A DNA stretch of 64,000 nucleotides from Salipiger mangrovisoli (GTDB lineage Bacteria > Pseudomonadota > Alphaproteobacteria > Rhodobacterales > Rhodobacteraceae), in NCBI RefSeq assembly GCF_015223355.1, contig NZ_JADFFK010000006.1:186001-250000 (forward strand), written 5' to 3'. Shown here piece by piece: positions 8,727-18,050 of this stretch (position 1 is the stretch's first letter; the number at the start of each line of letters is the position of its first letter). Under the pieces are notes generated by a model, which had not been told where the DNA came from, did not search any database, and saw only the letters and a list, made by a program, of their open reading frames with translations. A program made the position numbers and the translations under genes.

Positions 8727-9775
8727 GGCTGCAAAATTTCATCGAGCGTGATAGCACGGACCAATAGGTCAGCAGTCATGGTCGCGATATTTGATCCAGA
8801 ATTTTATTCCGGCATGGAACTTTGTCACGTAAAGGCGGGATGAGGTATTCATCTCGCGAATACAACGTTGTAGCCGGTCTGCATGAGTTGACTCATCCCG
8901 CCGAGCTACAAGACCAAGAACTGGTCGGCCTACAACGAAGCGCTGAAACAGCGTGGCTTCCTGACGATCTGGTTCGATCCGGACATGGTCTGGGTGCCAC
9001 CGCCGACGACCGGGTTCGTTGAAAGCCTCCTGCGCTTGGTTGGGCTCGACTGTGCGGTGCCGGATTTCAGCACCTTGAGCCGGCGCCAGAAGGCCTTGGC
9101 CGTGACCATTCCCTACCGCGGCTCGAAGGGTCCGCTGAAACTGCTGATCGACAGCACCGGCATCAAGGCCGAAGGCGAAGGCGCGTGGCACGTTCGCAAA
9201 CATGGTGGCGCGAAACGCCGCCTATGGCGCAAAATCCACATCGGCGTCGACGAACAGACGCTGGAGATCCGAGCCCTCGAGATCATTGGGAGCAACGTCG
9301 GTGACGCGCCCATGCTGCCCGAACTGCTCAGCCAGATCCCGCCTGATGTGGAAATCGGCTCGGCCACCGCAGACGGAGTCTACGATACACGTAGGTGCCA
9401 TGACGCCGTCGCCGACCGCGGCGCTCATGCTGCAATGCCGCCGCGCAAGAACGCCAGGTCCTGGAAGCCCTCGACCGCGGGCGCCATCGCCCGGAACGAG
9501 GCCCTGCGCGCGTCGAAATACCCTGGCCGCGCCATCCGGCAAAAATGGGCCGGCTATCAGCGCCGACGCCGCGTCGAGACGAAGATGCATTGCGTGAAGC
9601 TGCTGGGACAGAGCCTAATGGCACGCGATTTCGATTGTCATGTCGCAGAACTTCAGATCCGCGCCGCCGTCCCGAACGGCTACACCGCGCTCGGCATAGC
9701 CGTTACACATCCCGTAGGATAAGTGCGTCTGGGGAAGGGGAAGTTCGGGCTTCACGCGCTTTGCGCAACAGAGCC
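8727..9775 (+). mobile_element. IS5-family insertion sequence, about 1.05 kb, decayed
   Basis: The right end is clear: TTTGCGCAACAGAGCC at 9760-9775, whose complement begins GGCTCTGTTGC, the terminal repeat type of IS903/IS5-group elements. The left end is less clear; GGCT followed by GCAAA at 8727-8735 would fit the same repeat with about seven bases lost. The interior holds one DDE transposase whose start region is broken. Directly beyond the right end begins an RTX-repeat coding sequence with no start of its own. I could not establish a target-site duplication. Confidence 0.75.
8883..9722 (+). pseudogene. IS5-family transposase with disrupted start
   Basis: The body (8892-9722) is open and looks intact: the DDE residues are visible in LLIDSTGIK, in ADGVYDTRR and in RRVETKM near the C-terminus, with the usual RKHGGAKRRLWRKIH block. 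The N-terminus is broken. The ATG at 8883 is in frame but the third codon is TGA (8889-8891), and the expected start residues (THPAE) read in another frame up to about 8905 before the frame returns at YKTKNW. Indels near 8888 and 8906 would explain this. The next in-frame ATG (8985) would lose about 30 residues, so the element is probably not autonomous. Confidence 0.8.
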
Positions 9776-11315
9776 GAGCGGCGGCGACAGCCTGTTCGGC
9801 GGCGAGGGAAGCGACACTGCGTCCTACGCCTGGGCTGCGTCCGGTGCGCAGGACGGCAGCCTGGTGGCAACGGCTTTCTCGGGGGTGATGGCGAAGCTTG
9901 CCAGCGGCACCGCCCGCGACACGGGCGGCATGGGCCGTCTGGTCTCGATAAAGAACCCGGTCGGCAGCGCGGCGGCCGATCAGCTGGTTGGCGATGCACT
10001 GGCGAACATGCTGTCGGGCGGCAGCGGCGATGACACCCTCATCGGGGCGGCCGGAGACGACCCGCTGGTCCCCGGCTCGGGCAATGACACCGTCTCAGTG
10101 GGCGTTGGTGATGACCGGATCGTCGCGGGATCGGGGCGCAAGGTGATTGACGGCGATGCCGGCTTTGACACGCTGGATTTCGGCACGGCGCGCGGGGCGG
10201 TCAGCCTGCCCGTCGCCGCCGGAAGCTACGGCGCGCAAATCGTCACGGAGATCGCACGCTGCTCAGATCGTGACCTCGATGGCGACGGCACGGAGGACAG
10301 CAACGGGCAGGAAGGCCGGCTTTTCGGCGGTGTCACCCTGCCCCCCGCCCAGCTGCTGGAAGCGGACGCCCGCTATTCCAACAGCGCGGACGACGTGCTC
10401 CGCCTTCTGCCCGAGGCGGACAGTCCCGCCTAGGGTGCGCTTCTGATCGAGTTCGCCGAGGTCCCGTCGCGGGCTGAGGGGAGCTTCAGGGGAGACGAGC
10501 AGATCACCGGCAGCGGCGGTGATGATCTCGTCGCCGGCAACGCGGCGGGCAACATCTTCTTCGTCGCGGACGGCAGGGATACGCTGCTTGGGGCAGAGGG
10601 GCGCGACTGGCTGGTCGGGGAGGCGGGCGATGACGTGCTGATCGGCGAGAGCCTTCCCCATGCGTCCGGTGCGACCGGGGCGCAGGTCTACCGGCTCTAC
10701 AGCGCGACGCTGGGCCGTCCGCCCGACAGCGCGGGGTTCACCAGCTGGACCGCCCGTCTCGACGCGGGCCAGTCTCTTCGGGCCATCCTTCCCGGCTTTG
10801 TCCGATCGGCGGGATTCCAGAAGACCTTTGGTGCGCTCGACGACCGCGCTTTCGTCACGCTGCTCTATCACAATGTGCTGGAGCGCGCCCCGGATAGGCC
10901 CGGCCTGAACGCCTGGGCCGGTCGGCTCGGGAACGGCATGAGCCGTGCCGAGGTGGTGGAGGGCTTCGCGCAGAGCCGGGAGTTCACCCAGAAGACCGCC
11001 GCGCCGTTCCGGGCTTTCATGCGCGACTTCGAGGGCGACACGCTGGCGGGCGGTGCTGGTGAGGATTTGCTTCTGGGCAGTTTCCGGGCGGATCGCTTCG
11101 TGTTCGATGCGGCACAGGCGGGTCGGGACCGGGTCTTGCGGATCGATCCGTGGGACACGATCGACCTGCGCGGGTTCGGTTATGGGAATGCCGTCGCGGC
11201 GCCCGCGCAGTTCAGTGAGGTCGGCCCCGACACCGTCTTCTCGGATGGCGACGTGAGCGTGGTCTTCGCCATCAGCGGTCTGAAGACCCTTGCCGACACC
11301 GCCTTCCTGCTCTGA
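9776..11315 (+). pseudogene. RTX-repeat / DUF4214 secreted-protein gene, truncated by IS and with a stop codon
   Basis: Starting directly at the right end of the IS element, the frame encodes hemolysin-type calcium-binding repeats (GGDSLFGGEGSDT, GGSGDDTLIG, GSGNDTVSVG, GDAGFDTLDFG). It reaches an in-frame TAG at 10431-10433, then continues in the same frame with two more RTX-like blocks (GSGGDDLVAGN, GEAGDDVLIGE). A DUF4214 domain follows (VYRLYSATLGRPPDSAGF to about SREFTQ), then a C-terminal RTX region ending at 11315. The family is exported by type I secretion as calcium-binding surface or matrix proteins. The 5' part is absent upstream of the IS. It has two independent lesions; a short product from an internal start near 10635 is possible but unlikely. 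Confidence 0.85.
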
Positions 11316-11445
11316 GCCTCGCGGCGCGGGCCAGGGTCGGGCCGCTGACGCACACGCATCGCCGCAGCTTTTCTCTTCTGCCGCACCGCGATAGCGTCGC
11401 TGAAACACGGCCGCTTTCGTTCGGCCAAGACATGGGGGCGGGCGC

Positions 11446-12342
11446 ATGCGGTTTCGCGGTCTTGATCTGAACCTGCTTGTGGCGCTGGAGGTTTTGCTGG
11501 ACGAAGGCAGCGTGAGCGCCGCGGCCCGGCGGCTCAACCTCAGCCAGGCGGCGACCAGCAACGCGCTGGCCCGTCTGCGCGCGCATTTCGGCGAGGACCT
11601 GCTTGTTCGGGTCGGTCGGCAAATGGTGCCTACCGATCGCGGACGGCGACTGCATGGCGAGGTTGCTGCCGTGCTTCGGCAAATCGAGGCACGGGTTCTG
11701 GTTCCGGGCGATTTCGACCCTGCGGCGCAGGACAGGCAGATCACCATCATGGCCGCCGAGGCCGTGTCGCTGGGTCTGCTGGCGGCGGTCAGTCGCGATC
11801 TGCGCCGGCGCGCCCCGAAGGTCACGCTGGTGGTGCGCCCGCTGGGTGACAACCCGCAGGCTCGGCTCGACCGGGGCGAGATCGACCTTCTGGCCATCCC
11901 GCTGCAATATGCCGCCGGCGACCATCCGCGCGCTCCGCTTTACGACGAGGCGTTCTCGGTCATCTGCTGGCGCGAGGCCGAAATCGCCGCGCGGCCGCTC
12001 ACGCCCGAGGCCTATGTGGCCGCCGACCACGTGCTGCTGCAACTCGGCCCCGACCGCAAGACGCCGATCGACCGCATCCTGATCGAACAGCTGCACGGCC
12101 AGCTTTCCGGCAGTGTCACCGTTTCGGGCCATGCCGCCGTTCCCTGGCACGTGCTGGCGACCGAGCGGCTCGGAACCCTGCCGGAACGCACCGCGCAGCA
12201 GTTTGCAGAGGTCCTGCCGCTGGCCGTGCGCCCCTTGCCGTTCGACATTCCGGCCAACCGGCTTGTCCTGCAATGGGGACGGCATGCGGACGGCGATGCG
12301 GGCCTGCACTGGCTGCGTGAGCTGATGCGGGATCTGGCCTGA
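11446..12342 (+). CDS. LysR-family regulator, NodD/NahR-like
   Basis: A 298-residue LysR protein. The first 60 residues hold the winged helix-turn-helix (MRFRGLDLNLLVALEVLL, then AARRLNLSQAATSNAL). The opening MRFRGLDLNLLVALE is typical of the NodD/NahR/LinR subgroup, whose members respond to flavonoids, salicylate or other aromatics. The remainder is the substrate-binding-like effector domain. It lies 135 bp upstream of the quercetinase-like gene in the same direction and is the likely activator of that group. The ligand is not known. Confidence 0.9.
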   Translation: MRFRGLDLNLLVALEVLLDEGSVSAAARRLNLSQAATSNALARLRAHFGEDLLVRVGRQMVPTDRGRRLHGEVAAVLRQIEARVLVPGDFDPAAQDRQITIMAAEAVSLGLLAAVSRDLRRRAPKVTLVVRPLGDNPQARLDRGEIDLLAIPLQYAAGDHPRAPLYDEAFSVICWREAEIAARPLTPEAYVAADHVLLQLGPDRKTPIDRILIEQLHGQLSGSVTVSGHAAVPWHVLATERLGTLPERTAQQFAEVLPLAVRPLPFDIPANRLVLQWGRHADGDAGLHWLRELMRDLA

Positions 12343-12477
12343 GAGGCGGCATGAAGCCCGGCGCCACTATTCACAAGACTGATACGGCTTCGATCAAACA
12401 ATCAATTTCCGCTTAAGGCGGTTCTGCCGGATAACTGCAGTCCACAAGAGCGGATTGCCGAAACGGAAGGACACGAC

Positions 12478-13494
12478 ATGCGGTTCAACGAACTCCCTAC
12501 GAAGAGGGTCCCCTACGGCATCCGTGCCGGGATGGGGCCGCGTCATCTTCTGGGCGGCATGGTCGCTTCGGCCTACGCGGGCGCTGCCGAAACCGGCGGG
12601 GCGTTCTCGCTGTCGATGCTGACCGGCGGGCGCGAGGCGGGGCTACCGATGCTGCGTCATGCCGCCTCCCATGTCGCCTTTCAGGTTCTGGAGGGCGAGA
12701 TCGAGCTCTACATGATGGGTCTCTGCTGGCGGCTTGTCGGTGGGGACTATGCCTCGATCCCGCCCGGTACCGACTACGGCCTGCGCATGATGCGGCTGCG
12801 CAACCGGGCGATGGTGTTTCATAGCGGTGCCGAGGCCGGCCGCCTGCCGGAGAAGCTGGGGCGCCCCTACGAGGGGTATGTCCAGCCCGATCGAAACCCC
12901 GGCAGCTGGGCCGATCTGACCGGTGCCGACGCCGCGATGTGCGACACCGAGATCCTCGGCGCCTTGCCCGAGGAGCTGACGCAGCAGGCACCTCGGCGCG
13001 AGCTTCCGCGCGAGACAGTGCCCTATGCGCTCGAGGCGGGTTGCGGCGTGCATCTGGCGGTGGCGGATCAGCTCTTCACCTTCGCGGGCGGCAAGGCGCA
13101 GAGCGACGGGCGGTTTCTTACGCTGCTGACCGAGGGTCCGCAGGGAACGATGATCCCGCCGCACAAGCACCTGGCGCACGACGAGACCTTCTTCTGCGCC
13201 GCCGGGCGCATCCGCATGCGCGCGGGCGACGAAGAACTTGAGCTGGCACCGGGAGATTTCCTGTTCGTGCCGCGTGGCACGCCGCACGCTTTCCAGTTCC
13301 TCGAGCCCTATACCAAGATCATCGGCTGGCTGGTGCCCGGTGTCTTCGAGGAATTCTTCTACACGCTCGGCGATCCGACCGAGACGACCGTCTATCCCCA
13401 GGAGCCGGCGCCGTTCCGCTTCGACCGCGTCCTGGCGAGGCTCGACACGCTCGATATCGTGCCCCTGGGCCGTCCCGCGGATGCCGAGGCATGA
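12478..13494 (+). CDS. Bicupin protein, quercetin 2,3-dioxygenase-like
   Basis: A 338-residue protein of two cupin domains, the length of Bacillus-type quercetinases, which open the C ring of flavonols. The C-terminal cupin has a full metal set: H229, H231 (PPHKHLAHDE), E236 and H270 (GTPHAF). The N-terminal cupin is degenerate: at the equivalent positions are L59, H61, V66 and Y100 (GTDY), so only one of four ligands remains. One metal per chain is expected. No signal peptide. The gene overlaps the next (alpha/beta hydrolase) by 4 bp. Other cupin oxygenases or isomerases are possible. Confidence 0.75.
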   Translation: MRFNELPTKRVPYGIRAGMGPRHLLGGMVASAYAGAAETGGAFSLSMLTGGREAGLPMLRHAASHVAFQVLEGEIELYMMGLCWRLVGGDYASIPPGTDYGLRMMRLRNRAMVFHSGAEAGRLPEKLGRPYEGYVQPDRNPGSWADLTGADAAMCDTEILGALPEELTQQAPRRELPRETVPYALEAGCGVHLAVADQLFTFAGGKAQSDGRFLTLLTEGPQGTMIPPHKHLAHDETFFCAAGRIRMRAGDEELELAPGDFLFVPRGTPHAFQFLEPYTKIIGWLVPGVFEEFFYTLGDPTETTVYPQEPAPFRFDRVLARLDTLDIVPLGRPADAEA

Positions 13495-14447
13495 GCCGGG
13501 CAGAGCTTCCGCCGCTCCGGCCCGGTGTCGGCCTGCGCGCCGACCAGGTCTATTCACGCGCCGGAGGACGCCCCAGGCTGGCGGATGTCTACCTGCCTTC
13601 GGGCGAGGGTCCGCACCCCGCGGTGATCTTTCTTCATGGCGGCGGCTGGCGCTTCGGAGACCGGCGGTTGGCCCCGGATCTCTCGCGCCACTTTGCCGAG
13701 AGCGGCTATGCGATGGTCTCCATCGACTACCGGCTGAGTTCCGAGGCGATCTTTCCCGCGGCGGTGATCGACACGGCCGCCGCCGTGCGCTGGCTGCGCA
13801 GCCATGCGGCGGACTATGCGATCGACCCCCAGAGGATCGCGCTTCTTGGATCCTCTGCCGGCGGGCACCTTGCCAGCCTGGCGGGACTGGCACCGGAGGC
13901 GTTCATCTCGGACGAGTGGCCGGGTGTGTCCTCGCATGTGGCGGCGGTGATCGACGGCTACGGTCCGGTGAATTTTGCGCGGCTCGATCGCCAGCGCGAT
14001 CCCGAGGCGCTGCCCGGCAGCGATCCGGAATCCGCGCATCTGCCGCCGCCGCGCGCGATGAACGACCCCGAGGCGCTGGAATGCCTGTTTCTCGGTGGCA
14101 CGGTCGATGCGCTGCCGGAACGCGCCGCCGCGGCCGACCCGTCGGCACGGGCGCGGCCGGATGCGCCGCCCTTCCTGATCCTGCATGGCAGCTTCGACAG
14201 CGCGATCCCATTCGCGCAGAGCCGGGAACTGTTCGAGGCGCTGGACGCGGTGGGGGCCGATGCCGAGCTGATCTGCGTCGAGGGGCTTGGGCACGGCTTC
14301 CTCAACCGCACGGATCTGGACGCCACCGGCCCGCGCGAGATGACGCGCTGGACCAGCCGCGCGAACGGCGGCACGCGCACGGCGCGCTGCCGGGCAGAGG
14401 TCTGGGCGACGATCCGGGCGTTTCTTGATCATGCGATCGGCCGCTGA
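13491..14447 (+). CDS. Alpha/beta hydrolase (esterase, HSL/acetyl-esterase-like)
   Basis: A 318-residue cytosolic serine hydrolase. The oxyanion motif HGGGW (residues 49-53), nucleophile elbow GSSAGG (S122), an acid region HGSFDSAIPF and the C-terminal GLGHGF histidine are all visible. The ATG lies within the stop region of the bicupin gene, so the two are translationally coupled. If the bicupin opens a flavonol to a depside, this enzyme could hydrolyse the ester; that is an inference from pairing. The substrate is otherwise unknown. Confidence 0.85.
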   Translation: MSRAELPPLRPGVGLRADQVYSRAGGRPRLADVYLPSGEGPHPAVIFLHGGGWRFGDRRLAPDLSRHFAESGYAMVSIDYRLSSEAIFPAAVIDTAAAVRWLRSHAADYAIDPQRIALLGSSAGGHLASLAGLAPEAFISDEWPGVSSHVAAVIDGYGPVNFARLDRQRDPEALPGSDPESAHLPPPRAMNDPEALECLFLGGTVDALPERAAAADPSARARPDAPPFLILHGSFDSAIPFAQSRELFEALDAVGADAELICVEGLGHGFLNRTDLDATGPREMTRWTSRANGGTRTARCRAEVWATIRAFLDHAIGR

Positions 14448-14499
14448 GCGGTCACACCGGCGCCCGGAGAAAGGACGCCAAGACGGGAGGAGACCACAC

Positions 14500-15453
14500 A
14501 TGAAAACCAGAGGTTCGCTGACGGCGCTGATGTTCGCCGCCATGTCCGCGCTTCCGGTGTCGGCGCAGATCGCCGACACGCCGGATGCGCTCATGGCATT
14601 GCAGGAACTGGGGCAGGAGCTGTCGCGCGAGATGGTCGGCGGCACCATGAAACTTTACGGGCAGATGCTTGCGAGTGAGGACGATGCCGGGCTCGACGTG
14701 GTGAGCGACGCTGCCTACGGATCAGATCGGCGCCACCTGTTGGACCTGCGCGTGGCCGAGGGAGCCACGGGCCAGCCGGTCGTGCTGCTGGTCCATGGCG
14801 GCGGCTTCGTGCGCGGCGACAAGGGAGACATCGTCAACATGGCCCGCTGGTTCGCCCGGCACGGAGTGGTTGCCGTGACGATGAACTACCGGCTCGCCCC
14901 CGATGCGCGTTGGCCTGCGGGTGCCGAGGATGTGGCCTCGGCGCTCGGCTGGATTGCCGACCATGCCGCGGCGCACGGCGGCGATCCATCGAAAGTGGTG
15001 GTGATCGGCGATTCCGCCGGGGCGATGCACGTGGCCGACTACGTTTTCCGCGAAGAGCTTCAGGCGGAAGAAGACGGGGTGATCGGCGCGGTGCTGATCT
15101 CGCCCCCCGTGGTCGACCTGCGGGCGCGTGCGCTCGATCCCGAGCGTGACCTGCTCTATTACGGTGCCGAGGGCGACCGGGCGGCGCAATCGGTGGTCGA
15201 GGCCGTCGCGGGCCGCGAGATCCCGGTGCTGGTGGCCTATGCCCAGAACGAGCCCGCTGTGATCAGCGACCAGACCCGCCGGCTGATCGAGGCGCTGGCC
15301 GAGCGCGACGGTCGACTGCCGCTGATCGCCTCTGCGCCGGGGCACAATCACATTTCGATCGTCAGCCATTTCGGCACGGCCGACGACAGCTTCGGCCGCG
15401 ACCTGCTGGGTTTCGTGGCGCTGCGGGCGCTGCTCGCCGGGCAGGACGGTTAG
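14500..15453 (+). CDS. Exported alpha/beta hydrolase
   Basis: A 317-residue serine hydrolase with a Sec signal peptide (cleavage likely after VSA, residues 20-22), so it acts in the periplasm or outside. The HGGGF motif is at 99-103, the nucleophile at GDSAGA (S172), and the late histidine in PGHNHIS. The start at 14500 follows GGGAGGAGA by a normal distance; an in-frame ATG further upstream would spoil the signal peptide. It follows the cytosolic hydrolase by 52 bp in the same direction, and may release an ester-linked aromatic before uptake. That role is inferred. Confidence 0.83.
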   Translation: MKTRGSLTALMFAAMSALPVSAQIADTPDALMALQELGQELSREMVGGTMKLYGQMLASEDDAGLDVVSDAAYGSDRRHLLDLRVAEGATGQPVVLLVHGGGFVRGDKGDIVNMARWFARHGVVAVTMNYRLAPDARWPAGAEDVASALGWIADHAAAHGGDPSKVVVIGDSAGAMHVADYVFREELQAEEDGVIGAVLISPPVVDLRARALDPERDLLYYGAEGDRAAQSVVEAVAGREIPVLVAYAQNEPAVISDQTRRLIEALAERDGRLPLIASAPGHNHISIVSHFGTADDSFGRDLLGFVALRALLAGQDG

Positions 15454-15477
15454 CGCCGGATGGCCGCGGGAACGGGC

Positions 15478-16182
15478 TCAGCTCTCTTCCCGCGGCTCCT
15501 CGCTGCCGAGATCCTTCAGGACGGCGTTGGCGGTGCGCTCGTAGTGGCGTGTCAGCGCCTCGGTTGCCTTCTCGCTGTCACGGTCGAGCACGAACTGGAG
15601 GATTTCGGCGTGTTCGTCCTTCACCGGCCGCGTGGAGAAGACCTTGCGGATCGACAGCATCCGGTAGCGGTAGAGCCGGTCTGCGAGTTGCTCGCAGAAC
15701 TCCAGCAGCGGCGTCGAACCGCAACGCGAGATCAGCGCCTTGTGGAAATCACGGTGCAGCCGTTCCCATTCGGGGTTGTCCTCGAACCGCTCGGGATCGA
15801 GCGAGCGCGGCGTGCGCGTCAGGCGGTGATGGGCGATGATCAGCTGCTCGTCCCAATCGGAGGATGCATTGGCGATCGACTCGCGCAGGGCCACGGCCTC
15901 GAGCCAGCAGCGGGTCTTGGTGAGTTCGCGAAGCTCGTCGAGGTGCACCGGCTTGACGTAGAAGCCCCGCTGCACCCGGCTTTCGACCAGCCCCTCGGAC
16001 GAGAGCCGGTTCAACGCCTCGCGCAGCGGGGTCTGTCCGGCATCGTAACGCTCGGTGAGCAGCTTCATTTGCAGCTTCAGCCCCGGTTCGAGCCGGCCCG
16101 TCAGAATGTCCGTGCGCAGGCGGTCGTGAAGCGATCCTGCAAGGCTCGTCGTCTTGGTGCCGACTGGCGTGGCGTGGTCCAT
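15478..16182 (-). CDS. GntR-family regulator, FCD subgroup
   Basis: A 234-residue regulator. An N-terminal winged helix (about residues 15-75, with TPLREALNRLSSEGLV) is followed by an all-helical FCD ligand domain with conserved His residues (ERLHRDFHK, KDEHAEIL, LTRHYERT). It is transcribed divergently from the aromatic-degradation operon that begins at 16333 and is the likely repressor of that operon. The shared gap is unusually AT-rich. The ligand may be the pathway substrate or an intermediate. Confidence 0.92.
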   Translation of the reverse strand: MDHATPVGTKTTSLAGSLHDRLRTDILTGRLEPGLKLQMKLLTERYDAGQTPLREALNRLSSEGLVESRVQRGFYVKPVHLDELRELTKTRCWLEAVALRESIANASSDWDEQLIIAHHRLTRTPRSLDPERFEDNPEWERLHRDFHKALISRCGSTPLLEFCEQLADRLYRYRMLSIRKVFSTRPVKDEHAEILQFVLDRDSEKATEALTRHYERTANAVLKDLGSEEPREES

Positions 16183-16204
16183 CCTGTCCCCATGTGTGGC
16201 GCTT

Positions 16205-16290
16205 GGCTTACCTATACATTATGTGTCAGAGAAATAAAAAATATAAATTAAGTTGTAGAATCCAAATTTGTATATTAGCCCTAAGGTTAA
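16205..16290. promoter_or_regulatory. AT-rich divergent promoter region
   Basis: About 85 bp of strongly AT-rich sequence (AAATAAAAAATATAAATTAAG and TTTGTATATTAG) between the divergent GntR gene and the FAH-led operon, in surroundings of high GC. Promoters in both directions and the GntR operator are expected here. I do not see one clear operator palindrome. Confidence 0.5.
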
Positions 16291-16332
16291 GGGCGCCCTC
16301 CGTGGGCGCTGCGAGGGGACGGGAGGCGCGGC

Positions 16333-17178
16333 GTGAAACTTTCGACGGTGAAGATTGCCGGACGGCAGACATGGGGGATGGCGACGGAGAGGGACTTCGC
16401 CGATGTCGGTGCGGCGCTGAAGGCGCGCTATGCTGATCTTCGGGCGGCAATCGCGGACGGGCTCGCCGGCGTGGCCGAGGCGCGGGCCGGGGCGCAGGTC
16501 TATCCGCTGGGTGATGTCACGTGGCTTCCGGTGCTGCCGAATCCGCCGAAGATCCTTTGCGTGGGCCTGAACTATGAAACTCACCGCAAGGAAACCGGCC
16601 GCAGCGAGGTCGCGCATCCGACGATCTTTGCCCGCTATGCCAACAGCCAGACCGGCCACCTTGCCGCGATCCCCGTGCCGAAAGTGTCGGGCAGCCTCGA
16701 TTTCGAGGGGGAGCTGGCGATCATCATCGGCAAGCCCGGCCGCTACATCCCGCGCGGCGCGGCAATGGGCCATATCGCCGGTTACGCCTGCTACAACGAC
16801 GCCAGCATCCGCGACTACCAGTACCACACGCATCAATTCACACCGGGCAAGAACTTCCCCGGCACCGGGGCTTTCGGCCCGTGGATGATGACGCCCGACG
16901 AAATGGGCGAGATCGGCCCGCAGGCGATCCGCACGCGGCTGAACGGCGAGATCGTTCAGGAGGCGCGGTTCTCGGACCTGATCTTCGATATCGGGCGGAT
17001 CATCGAATACTGCTCGGAATTCACCGCGCTCGAGGTCGGCGATGTCATCGCCACGGGCACGCCCGGCGGGGTGGGGGCCAAGCGCAACCCGCCGCTCTGG
17101 ATGCGCCCCGGCGATCAAGTCGAGGTCGAGATCGAAGGACTTGCCACTTTGCGCAATTCCATCGTCATCGAAAACTGA
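16333..17178 (+). CDS. Fumarylacetoacetate hydrolase-family protein (first paralogue)
   Basis: A 281-residue FAH-fold enzyme. Divalent-metal ligands are at E125 and E127 (FEGELAIII) and D156 (YNDAS); the blocks ILCVGLNYETHRKETGR and GKNFPGT are typical. Members hydrolyse, decarboxylate or hydrate ring-cleavage products of aromatic compounds. It is the first gene of the operon under the divergent GntR regulator. A second copy at 22543-23376 shares long blocks with it, so the operon has two related FAH enzymes, perhaps for successive steps or different substrates. Confidence 0.9.
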   Translation: MKLSTVKIAGRQTWGMATERDFADVGAALKARYADLRAAIADGLAGVAEARAGAQVYPLGDVTWLPVLPNPPKILCVGLNYETHRKETGRSEVAHPTIFARYANSQTGHLAAIPVPKVSGSLDFEGELAIIIGKPGRYIPRGAAMGHIAGYACYNDASIRDYQYHTHQFTPGKNFPGTGAFGPWMMTPDEMGEIGPQAIRTRLNGEIVQEARFSDLIFDIGRIIEYCSEFTALEVGDVIATGTPGGVGAKRNPPLWMRPGDQVEVEIEGLATLRNSIVIEN

Positions 17179-17199
17179 ACGCATGTTGGGAGGGGGCAG

Positions 17200-17997
17200 A
17201 TGCTGACGCTTTACCATGGCCCGACCAGCGTCTGTTCGCAAAAGGTCCGGGTCGCGCTTGCAGAACTTGGGCTGAGCTATGAGAGCCGTCTTCTCGATTT
17301 GCAGAAGGGCGACCAGTATGCGCCCGACTACCTGCGGCTCAACCCTGCCGCGGTGGTCCCGACGTTGGTCGATGACGGGCTGGTGGTGGTGGAATCGAGC
17401 CTGATCCTCGACCATCTCGACCGCGAGAGGGGCGGCGGCCGGCTGTCCCCCATGGGCCGCGAGCCCGAAGTGACCGCGGCGCACTGGCTGCTGCGGACGC
17501 TGGACATCCATGCGGCGGTCAACACGCTGTCCTTCTCGACCGCCATGCGGGCCAATATCCTCGCCAGCCGCACAGCCGACGAGATCGCGCAGATGATGGC
17601 ACGGATGCCCGATCCGGTGGCCCGGATGAAACGCCGGACGCTGCTGGAAGAGGGTCTCGCGGCGGTGTTTGTCGAGCAGGCGCTGCGGCAGCTTCGCCGC
17701 ACCTTCGCAGACATGCAACTCGCGCTCGGGCAGCGGCGCTGGATGATGGGCGAGACCTTTTCGAAGGTGGATGTCGCGCTGGTCGCCTATGTCGATCGGA
17801 TAGAGAGGCTCGGCTTTGCCGGGCTCTGGCTGGAGGAGTTTCCGGCCATCGCACGCTGGCTGGCCGCGATGCAGGCGCGGCCAAGCTACGCCGCGGGGAT
17901 CGCGGCTTTTGCCGATCCGGTGGGCCGCGAGAAGATGCGGCAGGGCGGTTCGGCGCATTGGCCAGAGCTTGCGCGCCAGTGGGAGGGCCTGCGCTGA
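17200..17997 (+). CDS. Glutathione S-transferase-family protein
   Basis: A 265-residue cytosolic GST: a thioredoxin-like N-terminal domain beginning MLTLYHGPTSVCSQKVRVAL, with Ser/Cys residues at the catalytic position and the glutathione-binding VVESSLILDHLD block near residue 65, then an all-helical C-terminal domain. In aromatic operons such proteins often isomerise maleyl-type ring-cleavage products or remove glutathione adducts. It follows the FAH gene by 21 bp. Isomerase, not detoxification, is my inference from context. Confidence 0.87.
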   Translation: MLTLYHGPTSVCSQKVRVALAELGLSYESRLLDLQKGDQYAPDYLRLNPAAVVPTLVDDGLVVVESSLILDHLDRERGGGRLSPMGREPEVTAAHWLLRTLDIHAAVNTLSFSTAMRANILASRTADEIAQMMARMPDPVARMKRRTLLEEGLAAVFVEQALRQLRRTFADMQLALGQRRWMMGETFSKVDVALVAYVDRIERLGFAGLWLEEFPAIARWLAAMQARPSYAAGIAAFADPVGREKMRQGGSAHWPELARQWEGLR

Positions 17998-18050
17998 CCG
18001 GACCGGGAGGGGTCCGGCGGATCATGACGATCAAACAGGGAGTGAGGACA

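Noticed and set aside
10635-11315. Separate intact DUF4214 protein starting at 10635
   Set aside because: The same reading frame continues on both sides of one TAG codon with matching RTX repeats, so one broken gene explains the sequence better than a new short gene without a ribosome site.
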